Part shown: piece by piece, positions 54,959 through 63,041 of the stretch | How positions within the stretch are numbered: the stretch's first letter is position 1 | Layout of the letters: every line of letters starts with the position of its first letter | Origin: an uncultured Clostridia bacterium | GTDB taxonomy: Bacteria > Bacillota > Clostridia > Christensenellales > Borkfalkiaceae | Direction: 5' to 3' | Length of the DNA stretch: 64,000 nucleotides | Assembly: GCA_944363645.1 (NCBI GenBank) | Contig: CALVUR010000004.1 | Location: forward strand, 38,229 to 102,228 | Notes under the pieces: generated by a model | Seen by the model: only the letters and a program-made list of their open reading frames with translations | Database searches by the model: none | Told to the model about the DNA's origin: nothing | Made by a program: the position numbers and the translations under genes

Positions 54959-54995
54959 AAAAAGTCCGCCTATAAGCCCGTTATCGCCATTTTTT
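54959..54995 (-). repeat. palindromic element, copy 19, with half copy
   Basis: On the minus strand AAAAATGGC, core GATAACGGGCTTATAG, GCGG, ACTTTTT. Directly next to it (54998-55012, plus strand) GATAACGGACTTATGG looks like an eroded second core. Confidence 0.9.
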
Positions 54996-55019
54996 GGGAT
55001 AACGGACTTATGGTAAATT

Positions 55020-57593
55020 TTAGTTTTTAATAACTAAATTATCGCCTTCTGCGTCAACAGTTACAACTGAATTTGGCTTAATTTTGCCAGCGATAATTTG
55101 CTTTGCAATTTCAGTTTCTACATGCTTTTCGATAAACCGTTTAAGCGGTCTTGCACCAAAAATCATGTCGTAACCGTTTTCAACGATTAGCCGTTTTGCG
55201 CAATCTGTAATTTCAAAACCAAGTTGCTTTTCACTAAGTCTTTCCTTTAACGATTGAAGCATAAGTTCTACAATTTGACCGACTTCGTTTTGAGTGAGCG
55301 GTTTAAATGTTACAATGGCGTTAAGCCTATTTAAAAACTCTGGTCTAAAGTTAGTCTTTAAAAGCATGTCGATTTTATCATGAGTTTCTTTTGTAACTTC
55401 GCCATTTTCAACACCGTCTAAAAGGTATTCTGAACCTAAGTTTGAAGTCAAAATGATAATGGTATTTTTAAAATCTACCGTCCTACCTTGACTGTCGGTA
55501 AGTCTGCCGTCGTCTAAAACTTGAAGCAAAATATTGAATACGTCCTTGTGTGCCTTCTCGATTTCGTCAAACAAAACGACCGAATATGGCTTTCTTCTTA
55601 CCGCTTCGGTAAGTTCACCGCCCTCGTCATAACCAACATATCCTGGGGGCGCACCGATAAGCCTTGATACCGAGAATTTTTCCATATACTCGGTCATATC
55701 AATTCTTATCATATTCTTTTCATCGTCAAACAAAGTTTTTGCTAATGTCTTTGCAAGTTCTGTTTTACCAACGCCCGTTGGCCCTAAAAACATGAACGAG
55801 CCTATTGGCTTATTAGGATCTGAGATGCCTGCACGGGAACGAATAATGGCTTCGGCAACAAGTTTTACTGCCTCATCTTGACCGACAACACGCTTGTGCA
55901 TAATGTCTTCTAAATGCAAAAGTTTTTCACGCTCGCCTTCTAATAGTTTTGATACGGGTATGCCCGTCCACTTTGAAACGATTTTTGCAATGTCTTCTTC
56001 GGTAACACGGTCAGAAAGCATCTTTTCAGCGGTGGGCGTTTCTTCTTCAAGTTTATTAAGTTCTTGCGTAAGTTTTGGCAAGTCGCCGTATCTTAATTGG
56101 GCAACCTTGTTTAAGTCGTAACTTCTTTCAGCACGCTCAATCTCTTGCGAAGTGAAAGCAATTTTTTCACGCAGTTTGCCTATTTTTTCGATAGCATCCT
56201 TTTCCGTCTTTAATTTTGCGCTCATGCTATTAAAGGTGTTTTTGAGTTTGTCAAGTTCCCCTTCAATGGAATTTAGCCTTGATATAGACAGCGGATCTGT
56301 TTCCTTTTTTAACGCTTGACGTTCAATTTCAAGTTGCAAAATTTTACGCCTTACATCGTCCATTTCTGACGGCATGGAATCGATTTCAGTTTTAACAGTT
56401 GCAGCCGCTTCGTCCACTAAGTCAATGGCTTTATCGGGCAAAAATCTGTCGCTTATATACCTATCAGATAGGGTTGCCGCAGCAATTAAAGCGTTGTCGT
56501 TTATCTTTACGCCGTGAAAGACTTCGTAACGTTCTTTTAAACCACGCAAAATGGAAATGGTGTCTTGAACGGTTGGCTCGTTAATGGTAACGGGCTGGAA
56601 TCTTCTTTCAAGCGCAGGGTCTTTTTCAATATATTTTCTATATTCGTCTAACGTGGTTGCGCCAATGCAGTGAAGTTCGCCACGGGCAAGCATAGGCTTT
56701 AAAAGGTTGCCGGCATCCATTGCACCATCCGTTTTGCCTGCGCCAACAATGGTGTGAAGTTCGTCAATAAACAAAATAATTTTGCCGTCGCTTTTTTTGA
56801 CTTCGTTTAAAACGGCTTTCAACCTTTCTTCAAACTCGCCACGATATTTTGCGCCAGCAACAAGTGCGCCCATGTCAAGTGCGAAAAGTTTTCTGTCCTT
56901 TAAACTTACCGGAACATCGCCCGATAAAATTCTTTGCGCCAAACCTTCGGCAATGGCAGTTTTACCAACGCCGGCTTCACCGATTAAGCATGGGTTATTT
57001 TTGCGCTTTCTTGACAAAATCATGATGACGTTTCTAATTTCTTCATCACGACCGATAACGGGGTCAAGTTTGTTTTGGCGTGCCATTTCAACAAGGTCTT
57101 GACCATATTTATTTAATACATCATACGTTGCTTCTGGGTTGTCGCTTGTAACACGCATGTTGCCACGTATATCTTTAAGGGCACGCAATACATTTGATTC
57201 TTTTACCGAATAACTATTTAAAAGTTTTTTAAGTTTGTCGCTACCTTTTTTGATTATCGCAAGCAAAATATGTTCGACAGATACATACTCATCTTTCATA
57301 TCTTTTGCAACATTTTCCGCTTCGATAAGCACCCTATTTAAGTCATTTGATAGGTAAATATTACCGCCCGTTTGTTTAGAAAGTCCGCCTATAAGCCCGT
57401 TAACGCCACTTTTTAAACCTTCGACATCACAGGATGCGCCTTCTAACAATTTACCGATAAAGCACTCGTTATCGTCAAGCATTGCTTTTAATACGTGCAA
57501 ATCAGTAAGTTCTGGGTTACCTAAATTTACCGCTAATTTTTGAGCCTCATTTATTACTTCGATACTTTTTTGTGTAAGTTTTTCATTGTTCAT
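55020..57593 (-). CDS. clpB: ATP-dependent chaperone ClpB
   Basis: 857 residues. Disaggregase that works with DnaK. Double Clp_N domain (1 to about 145), first AAA+ domain with [17 protein letters not shown], the coiled-coil middle domain (about 400-520) that separates ClpB from ClpC, and the second AAA+ domain with [12 protein letters not shown]. The loop between the two N-terminal repeats (about 60-73, [14 protein letters not shown]) is encoded by palindromic copy 20. It lies 27 bp after a ribbon-helix-helix gene, which may regulate it. Confidence 0.97.
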   Translation of the reverse strand: MNNEKLTQKSIEVINEAQKLAVNLGNPELTDLHVLKAMLDDNECFIGKLLEGASCDVEGLKSGVNGLIGGLSKQTGGNIYLSNDLNRVLIEAENVAKDMKDEYVSVEHILLAIIKKGSDKLKKLLNSYSVKESNVLRALKDIRGNMRVTSDNPEATYDVLNKYGQDLVEMARQNKLDPVIGRDEEIRNVIMILSRKRKNNPCLIGEAGVGKTAIAEGLAQRILSGDVPVSLKDRKLFALDMGALVAGAKYRGEFEERLKAVLNEVKKSDGKIILFIDELHTIVGAGKTDGAMDAGNLLKPMLARGELHCIGATTLDEYRKYIEKDPALERRFQPVTINEPTVQDTISILRGLKERYEVFHGVKINDNALIAAATLSDRYISDRFLPDKAIDLVDEAAATVKTEIDSMPSEMDDVRRKILQLEIERQALKKETDPLSISRLNSIEGELDKLKNTFNSMSAKLKTEKDAIEKIGKLREKIAFTSQEIERAERSYDLNKVAQLRYGDLPKLTQELNKLEEETPTAEKMLSDRVTEEDIAKIVSKWTGIPVSKLLEGEREKLLHLEDIMHKRVVGQDEAVKLVAEAIIRSRAGISDPNKPIGSFMFLGPTGVGKTELAKTLAKTLFDDEKNMIRIDMTEYMEKFSVSRLIGAPPGYVGYDEGGELTEAVRRKPYSVVLFDEIEKAHKDVFNILLQVLDDGRLTDSQGRTVDFKNTIIILTSNLGSEYLLDGVENGEVTKETHDKIDMLLKTNFRPEFLNRLNAIVTFKPLTQNEVGQIVELMLQSLKERLSEKQLGFEITDCAKRLIVENGYDMIFGARPLKRFIEKHVETEIAKQIIAGKIKPNSVVTVDAEGDNLVIKN
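57378..57414 (-). repeat. palindromic element, copy 20 (inside clpB)
   Basis: On the minus strand AAAAAGTGGC, core GTTAACGGGCTTATAG, GCGG, ACTTTCT: near full-length, translated as [12 protein letters not shown]. Confidence 0.9.
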
Positions 57594-57620
57594 AAAATCA
57601 CCCCCAACAAAAAATTTGTG

Positions 57621-58247
57621 TTAAAAATCTATTTCGTCCTTTATTTTAAGAAAAGCATTTTTAAGGTTTATATCAGCATCTCCCACAAAATAATCTTGCG
57701 TGTATGCGTTTATAAGGGTATCTATATTATTGACATAATTGGTAAGTTTTATTGCAATTTGGTTTGTGCTATCACTTTCGTTAAACTTTAATTTGCGGAT
57801 AAGTTTGCCGTCAACACTTATATATTCAACGCCCTTTAAATATTGCTGTTCTAACGCAATAAAGGTGTTAAAAAATTCGTTTATGACGGTGATTAAAACT
57901 TGATTTGTCGTCCTTAAAGCAATCTTTAAATACCCTGTAAATTCGTCGTCGGTGAAAAGTTCGACAGAGTAAGTTACACGTGGGTTATATTTGTAATTTA
58001 TCGCACTTAAAAAGTCAATGGTCGACTGCTGATTACGCTCTACACGCATGCGTGAATGCGTTAAAAAGGCTTGCGAAACTAAGCCCAAAATCTCTTCAAT
58101 ACGCTGTTTTTCCGTGCTGTAACCAACATAATTCGCCAAAATTTCGTTTACTAAATTTGACCTTGATTTGCCACTTTTAAGCGCAACATTATCAATTAAA
58201 TTTATAACTTCATCGCTTAAAACCATGCTGTATACACTTTTACCCAT
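57621..58247 (-). CDS. ribbon-helix-helix protein upstream of clpB
   Basis: 208 residues. The N-terminus (YSMVLSDEVINLIDNVALKS, then GKSRSNLVNEILANYVGYST) has the strand-helix-helix pattern of CopG/MetJ-type DNA-binding domains. The remaining ~150 residues are an unrecognised alpha/beta region with a long helix rich in Phe and Gln (EFFNTFIALEQQYLKGVEYI). First gene of an operon with clpB and without HrcA/CtsR sites in the promoter region, so it may be a dedicated regulator of clpB; this is inference. Confidence 0.75.
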   Translation of the reverse strand: MGKSVYSMVLSDEVINLIDNVALKSGKSRSNLVNEILANYVGYSTEKQRIEEILGLVSQAFLTHSRMRVERNQQSTIDFLSAINYKYNPRVTYSVELFTDDEFTGYLKIALRTTNQVLITVINEFFNTFIALEQQYLKGVEYISVDGKLIRKLKFNESDSTNQIAIKLTNYVNNIDTLINAYTQDYFVGDADINLKNAFLKIKDEIDF

Positions 58248-58278
58248 AATACGCCTTTCCTTTTTGTTTTACACCTAT

Positions 58279-58306
58279 ATTTTACCACACTTTAATAATT
58301 TGTCAA
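58279..58306 (-). promoter_or_regulatory. sigma-A promoter of the RHH-clpB operon
   Basis: TTGACA (58301-58306), 16 bp, TAAAAT (58279-58284) on the minus strand. GGTAAAAT and GGTGTAAAA form an imperfect direct repeat over and after the -10 box, a possible operator. Confidence 0.65.
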
Positions 58307-58511
58307 TTATTTTATATAACTTTTTTTACAAATTTTGTTTTTTTGAGCAAAATAAAACGCCCCTTTGCCTAACCCTGTTAGAACACCATATAAGATTACC
58401 GCCTAAGATAATGGCAAACCAACCTTATTTTTAATGCCTTTCGTGGTGTCGTTGTACCACAGAATTAAGCGGCAAGTCAACGGAAAAAATTATTGCAGAA
58501 GCCATAAAAAG
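58307..58511. other. spacer before the accessory segment
   Basis: Upstream of the RHH promoter. I see no complete gene. Base composition becomes less AT-rich from about 58370, which marks the transition to the accessory segment. Confidence 0.4.
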
Positions 58512-58556
58512 AAAGAACAGTCATGCTCGATCAAGAGTGTGGCTGTTCTTTTATTA
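58512..58556. terminator. long hairpin at the end of the LRR pseudogene
   Basis: AAAGAACAGTCATGCTC and GAGTGTGGCTGTTCTTT form a 17-bp stem (a few G-T pairs) with loop GATCAA. T-rich sequence follows on both strands. It fits as terminator of the minus-strand LRR fragment. Confidence 0.75.
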
Positions 58557-58664
58557 TTCCGTGATTGCAATCAAGCGCGACAAACCGACGCAATAATTTT
58601 TTCGTTATCGTTGACTTCCGTATTACTTCCCTATCAATATCCTCTACCCCTATCTCGCCCGATG

Positions 58665-59109
58665 CTACTGCGCCGTGCCAATTGTGACGCTGGTCAAACT
58701 ACTGCAACCACTGAACGCCCAATCGGGAATTGTGGTCACGCCTGCAGGAATGACTATGCTTTCAAGTTGTTTGTCAGGCAGTTCGTCTCCAATCGCAGGC
58801 ACAGTAGGTTTTTCTCAAAAAAGTTGCTGCCATTGAAGCATTTTCAAGGTGCTGATAGGGAATGCTTTGGTATCTGCCACTTGTTAGTATGCGCGACCAG
58901 CCTTTGGGGTTTGCAAAGGTGACACTTGTCAAACTGCTGCAACCCTCAAACGCATGCGTGACCTTGGACGGGTCGGTGAGCGAAACTGTTTTTCCTTCGG
59001 GCGCGCTGTACTGCAAGCGCAACGCATAGGTATGCCCGGACTCGAAAGTTTCCGTTTTCTGTCGCCATACGTAAATCTTATTTTGAAATAAAATGGCTCT
59101 CCTCATCAA
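58665..59109 (-). pseudogene. BspA-type leucine-rich-repeat gene remnant, frameshifted
   Basis: Two adjoining frames on the minus strand encode pieces of one leucine-rich-repeat protein. The upper piece includes HAFEGCSSLTSVTFANPKGW and ends at 58774. The lower piece, one frame away, reads LPDKQLESIVIPAGVTTIPD followed by WAFSGCSSLTSVTIGTAQ and stops at 58665. VTFANP/VTIGTA and GCSSLTSV are hallmarks of the BspA-type LRR. A frameshift at about 58775-58805 separates them, and no signal peptide is present, so this is a decayed fragment. GC content is higher than in its surroundings. Confidence 0.75.
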
Positions 59110-59122
59110 AATTATTTTTCAA

Positions 59123-59160
59123 AGAAAGACTGCCCAAGCAAAGCTTGACCAGTCTTTCGA
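59123..59160 (-). terminator. terminator of the InlB-Hint gene
   Basis: GAAAGACTG and CAGTCTTTC form the outer stem, CAAGC and GCTTG an inner one. T-rich sequence follows on the minus strand. Confidence 0.8.
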
Positions 59161-59195
59161 TCTACTCAAATGATGGCTTTATAATCTTCTATAAA

Positions 59196-61412
59196 TCAAG
59201 CAAATAAATAGCTATATTTGTTGATAAGTTCGCGCACTTGATCCAATGTTATAACACCTTTACCAATCGCCACTTTCAAATATTGCCCATTAACAGCCTC
59301 GAACATAACTTCAGGTACAGGAACGAGAGCATTCAATTCTTCATACGTAAACAAACCATATTGCTCAATATCGTCAGCCATCGCTTCTGTATCAAATTTC
59401 ATTGTATCGCTATCCACTTCGAAAATATTAAACAGCCCATCTATACCACCAGGCATAGAAAGCATTCCGTTGACGTAATAACAAAGATGACCATATGTTA
59501 CAGGACTATATGCTTCAGTTGTTTTTTCTATTAAATCGACATTTTCAAGAGCAACCTGCACCATTCCATTTGCGTTCTGCTTAAGGAAACTGTGACCTAT
59601 GTAATCTGACGCATGCCTGTCTAAATAGACATATTTGTTAAGATTAACATCAAAAAAGCCATGTTCCGAAATAACGTCCACAGTTGTTCCATCCGAGAAG
59701 TAAAGTCGGATTACTTCATACATGCTCAACTGATCTTTGTCTATACAAAGTATAGGCGCAGTATCAAATGTACCAGTATGCATGTTCCATACTAACAACA
59801 TTTCACTGCCGGTTAAACTTTCAACAGGTACTTGTCTGCCATCGGCAAGCGTTATCAACGTTCCGGCAGCTATACATTGATTCTGTTCCCATATTGCAAC
59901 GAGCGTAATATTAGATGTCACTGGTGTACTAAAATCATATTCAGTACTTTGTCCCGATAGCGCCCAATATTTAAATGAATAGCCATTTCTTGTAGGATTG
60001 GATGTAGGTTTGCTTACCGTCGAGCCATATTTAATAGTTTTTGCAGGGAAAGATCCTGAACCACCCGCTAAATCAAATGAAACCGTATAGGTGTTTATAG
60101 CCCATATAGCTTTTAAAGTGAATGAATTAGTAACGGGGGTATTCAAGTTATATGCTACACTAGTGTTTGTTGATAATGCCCAATACCTAAAAGTGTAACC
60201 TGTTTTTGTAGGGGGAGCAATATCTGGATTTGATAAAAACTCACCAACCGTATCGCCATCGTTAAGAGATAAAGCAATTAATCTAAATGAACCGCCATCA
60301 GCATTAAGTGAAACCGTATGCGTAAACTTTTCCCATACCGCCACTAATGTTATATTTTTATCTATATATGTATTCCAATCATATTCTTGATTTAAATTGG
60401 TAGATAAAGCCCAATATTTAAAATAGTTTCCAACTTGAACCGGATCTTCAATAGGTTTCTCTATTTGTTTATATCGATTAATAATTATGTCTGGGAAATT
60501 ACCTTCTCCACCATTTAAATCAAAATTAACAGTGCATGTTTGTGTCGTATTCCAAATAGCAACAAGCGTTATATCTGATGTAACTGGTGTATTAAAATTA
60601 TATGATGATGTCTGACCTGTTAATGCCCAATGGCTAAATGTATATCCAACCTTTGTAGGTGAAGACGGTCGAGTAACCGTTGAGCCATTTTCAACCAACA
60701 CTTGAGTATTAAATGTTCCAACGCCACCATCTAAATCAAATGTTACAACATAATTACTGCCTATATTCTGCCATACCGCCTCGAGCACAATATTGTTCGT
60801 AACGACAGAATTCCAATCATATTCTTGATTTAAATTCGTAGACAATGCCCAATACTTAAAAACATATCCTGCTTTAGTCGGCTGGTCTATAGGTTCATCT
60901 ATTTTAGCCCCATTAGCAATAGTTTTTACATAATTTGTATCCGATCCATCATTAAAATCAAAAACCACATCGCAATCAGGTATCCATTTTGCATAATAAG
61001 TAACATTATTCGCTGCTTTCGCAATATTTTCAGACGCAATTGCAGTGCCTGTAAAATCAGCGTTTATATACCAGCCGCCAAAAACATATCCATCACGAGA
61101 AGGAGCAGATATACCGTTTACTGCATTAGGTTTAGTAATACTTGTTGAAGTTTTTGTTAGCGAAACGACATATGATTTATCTGCCGATAACTCACATCCC
61201 CAAACGACAGGACGTTCAATACTTATCCAATCAGCACGATTCCAGTGATTGTCCCAAGTAGTTGGGTCGCTATTTAAATCTGTATATACAGTCAATCGTT
61301 CTCCAAAGGAAAGTATACCATAGGACACATTTGTTACAGTACTTGGAATCGTCAAACTTTTCAAATTGTAGCATTGTTGAAAAGCATAGCCATTTATATA
61401 ATCTAGATTACT
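59196..61412 (-). CDS. C-terminal half: InlB B-repeats and Hint domain
   Basis: Residues after the in-frame stop. First the end of an LRR, then about six InlB/Listeria-Bacteroides repeats, each with TFDLDGG-like strands, GYTF-x-YWALS and a closing W (for example VAIW). Counting from a TTG at 61364 (722 residues), a Hint (hedgehog/intein) domain begins at Cys497 (CIAAGTLITLADGRQVPVES), with VISEHGFFDV as the B-block His and TYGHLCYYVNGMLSMPGG at the end of the fold, followed by about 85 conserved-looking residues. No toxin domain follows. I see no ribosome binding site before TTG 61364, so it is probably not translated alone. Confidence 0.7.
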   Translation of the reverse strand, partial: SNLDYINGYAFQQCYNLKSLTIPSTVTNVSYGILSFGERLTVYTDLNSDPTTWDNHWNRADWISIERPVVWGCELSADKSYVVSLTKTSTSITKPNAVNGISAPSRDGYVFGGWYINADFTGTAIASENIAKAANNVTYYAKWIPDCDVVFDFNDGSDTNYVKTIANGAKIDEPIDQPTKAGYVFKYWALSTNLNQEYDWNSVVTNNIVLEAVWQNIGSNYVVTFDLDGGVGTFNTQVLVENGSTVTRPSSPTKVGYTFSHWALTGQTSSYNFNTPVTSDITLVAIWNTTQTCTVNFDLNGGEGNFPDIIINRYKQIEKPIEDPVQVGNYFKYWALSTNLNQEYDWNTYIDKNITLVAVWEKFTHTVSLNADGGSFRLIALSLNDGDTVGEFLSNPDIAPPTKTGYTFRYWALSTNTSVAYNLNTPVTNSFTLKAIWAINTYTVSFDLAGGSGSFPAKTIKYGSTVSKPTSNPTRNGYSFKYWALSGQSTEYDFSTPVTSNITLVAIWEQNQCIAAGTLITLADGRQVPVESLTGSEMLLVWNMHTGTFDTAPILCIDKDQLSMYEVIRLYFSDGTTVDVISEHGFFDVNLNKYVYLDRHASDYIGHSFLKQNANGMVQVALENVDLIEKTTEAYSPVTYGHLCYYVNGMLSMPGGIDGLFNIFEVDSDTMKFDTEAMADDIEQYGLFTYEELNALVPVPEVMFEAVNGQYLKVAIGKGVITLDQVRELINKYSYLFA

Positions 61413-63017
61413 TTATCCCTCAAAAGTAACTTTTTTCAATCCCACGCAATTGTTGAATGCTACATTACCAATGCTTTCAACAGTTGCAGGAATTATAACT
61501 TCAGTTATACGCTTTTTACCAGCAAAAGCCTCAGAATTAATTTGAGTTACTTTTCTATTGCCTATTATTGACGGTATTCTTAGAACTCCTTCGTAATCAA
61601 CATTTAATCCATCAAGACGTACTTCATTATTCGATAAGACTGTTGTATTAAATATACTAAAATCATCTCTGACTTGTTTTACTGCCTTATATGCGTTTAA
61701 CTTCTTAACTACACCTTTATCTATTTTTATATTATCGGCACTGTTAATTATTATTGATTTTAGCTCACTACTTGTTAAATCAGGATCAAGTGAAAGCAAT
61801 AATGCCGCAACACCAGACACATGAGGCGTTGCCATTGATGTCCCTGATTTTGTTGCATAACCAGTAGAATTGTATGACAAAGGTACAGTGCTCAATATAC
61901 CATCGCCAGGAGCATAAATACTAACAGAATCCGTTCCATAATTTGAACTCCAACTCCTATTACCACTTTCAGTATGATTACCAACAGAAATAAATCTGCT
62001 GCTAAAAGCTTGATCTCTAGCATAATCTGAAGGATAATACTTTGAAGTGTCATTATTATTTCCATCATTGCCAGCGGCACTCACAAACAACCCACTAAAA
62101 TTTCCAATCGCCAAACGCCTCGCCTCGTTATCTGTTGTTCCTCCTCCACTATAATTAAGTATATCAATATCATTATTTATAGCCCAAGTTATAGCTTTTG
62201 TTACAGCATCTAAAGGCCATCTGCCTTCTTCATTAACCACTTGTAATGGAATTAAGCTAACTGTGGGAGAAACGCCAATAACACCATTAAGTGATGCTCC
62301 TGTAGCCCCAATTGTACCAGCAACGTGTGTCCCATGACTGTTTAAATCATCAGTAGTAATAGAATTGTCATTATAAAAATCCCATCCTGAAAGCAAATTA
62401 GCACTTAAATCCGAATGATTAGCAATACCTGTATCAATAACACCAACTCGTACATCTTTACTTCCCATCGTAATATTCCAAGCAGATTGAGCTTGACACC
62501 CCGAATCAAATAACCCCCATAAATTAGAATATCTTGTTCCATCAGTGGCTATAGGTAATTCCAAAGGCTCATCATAATAATTAGGACCTACCCATAAGAC
62601 TCCTTCCATATTTTCATATTTATGTATTTCATTTAATACATTTTCTTTTGAGTGCTCAGATAAGTCAATTTTAAAAATTTGATGGAATTCATCCTTATTA
62701 AAATATTTTTTCTTATCAGCACTACCGTCTATTCGTGTTAAGTCCGTAATTTTTACTTGAGAATTGCGAGCAATACCAAAATTGTGGAATTTATTAACAT
62801 CACTTGAATTCTTGTCCATAATTATAATAATACTATCATCTGCAAAATCCTCATTAATTTTAGCATTACTATAAAGCCTTGCTTCATAAGCATTAACTGT
62901 TACTTCTTCAGCAAATGCCGGCAAAGTATGCACAAACATTATTGATGACAGTAAAAAGACAATCATTGTCACCAAAAACATAACACGGTAGTTCTTCTTT
63001 ATTTTAGAATTATTCAT
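61413..63017 (-). CDS. N-terminal half: secreted S8 subtilisin-like peptidase with LRR
   Basis: 534 residues. Signal peptide at residues 1-36 (FLVTMIVFLLSSIMFVHTLP, then AFA-EE). A pro-region is followed by a complete subtilase catalytic set: Asp195 (GVIDTGIANHSD), His228 (SHGTHVAGT), oxyanion Asn317 (SAAGND) and Ser394 (SGTSMATPHVSG). Two leucine-rich-repeat units start near residue 480. The peptidase is intact, so even the truncated product could be active outside the cell. AAAGGAGGCATT precedes the ATG. It is coupled to a lipoprotein gene 24 bp upstream. Confidence 0.85.
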   Translation of the reverse strand: MNNSKIKKNYRVMFLVTMIVFLLSSIMFVHTLPAFAEEVTVNAYEARLYSNAKINEDFADDSIIIIMDKNSSDVNKFHNFGIARNSQVKITDLTRIDGSADKKKYFNKDEFHQIFKIDLSEHSKENVLNEIHKYENMEGVLWVGPNYYDEPLELPIATDGTRYSNLWGLFDSGCQAQSAWNITMGSKDVRVGVIDTGIANHSDLSANLLSGWDFYNDNSITTDDLNSHGTHVAGTIGATGASLNGVIGVSPTVSLIPLQVVNEEGRWPLDAVTKAITWAINNDIDILNYSGGGTTDNEARRLAIGNFSGLFVSAAGNDGNNNDTSKYYPSDYARDQAFSSRFISVGNHTESGNRSWSSNYGTDSVSIYAPGDGILSTVPLSYNSTGYATKSGTSMATPHVSGVAALLLSLDPDLTSSELKSIIINSADNIKIDKGVVKKLNAYKAVKQVRDDFSIFNTTVLSNNEVRLDGLNVDYEGVLRIPSIIGNRKVTQINSEAFAGKKRITEVIIPATVESIGNVAFNNCVGLKKVTFEG

Positions 63018-63041
63018 AATGCCTCCTTTCTATATTAATAA

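Larger units (their letters stand above)
59196..63017 (-). pseudogene. secreted subtilase-LRR-InlB-Hint protein split by one in-frame stop
   Basis: The frame from 63017 to 59196 is continuous over 1273 codons except for one TAA at 61413-61415. The sequence on both sides belongs to one leucine-rich repeat: KKVTFEG, stop, SNLDYINGYAFQQCYNLKSL. The complete product would have a signal peptide, an S8 peptidase, LRRs, about six InlB B-type repeats and a C-terminal Hint domain. The likely ancestral codon is TCA (Ser), one base from TAA, since VTFEGSSNL is a typical repeat. It may be a nonsense allele, a sequencing error or a readthrough site. The two halves are also listed separately. Confidence 0.8.

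Noticed and set aside
58434..58922. 162-codon plus-strand frame
   Set aside because: It lies antisense to the LRR remnant and across a terminator hairpin, has no ribosome binding site, and the translation is Cys/Arg-rich without a family.
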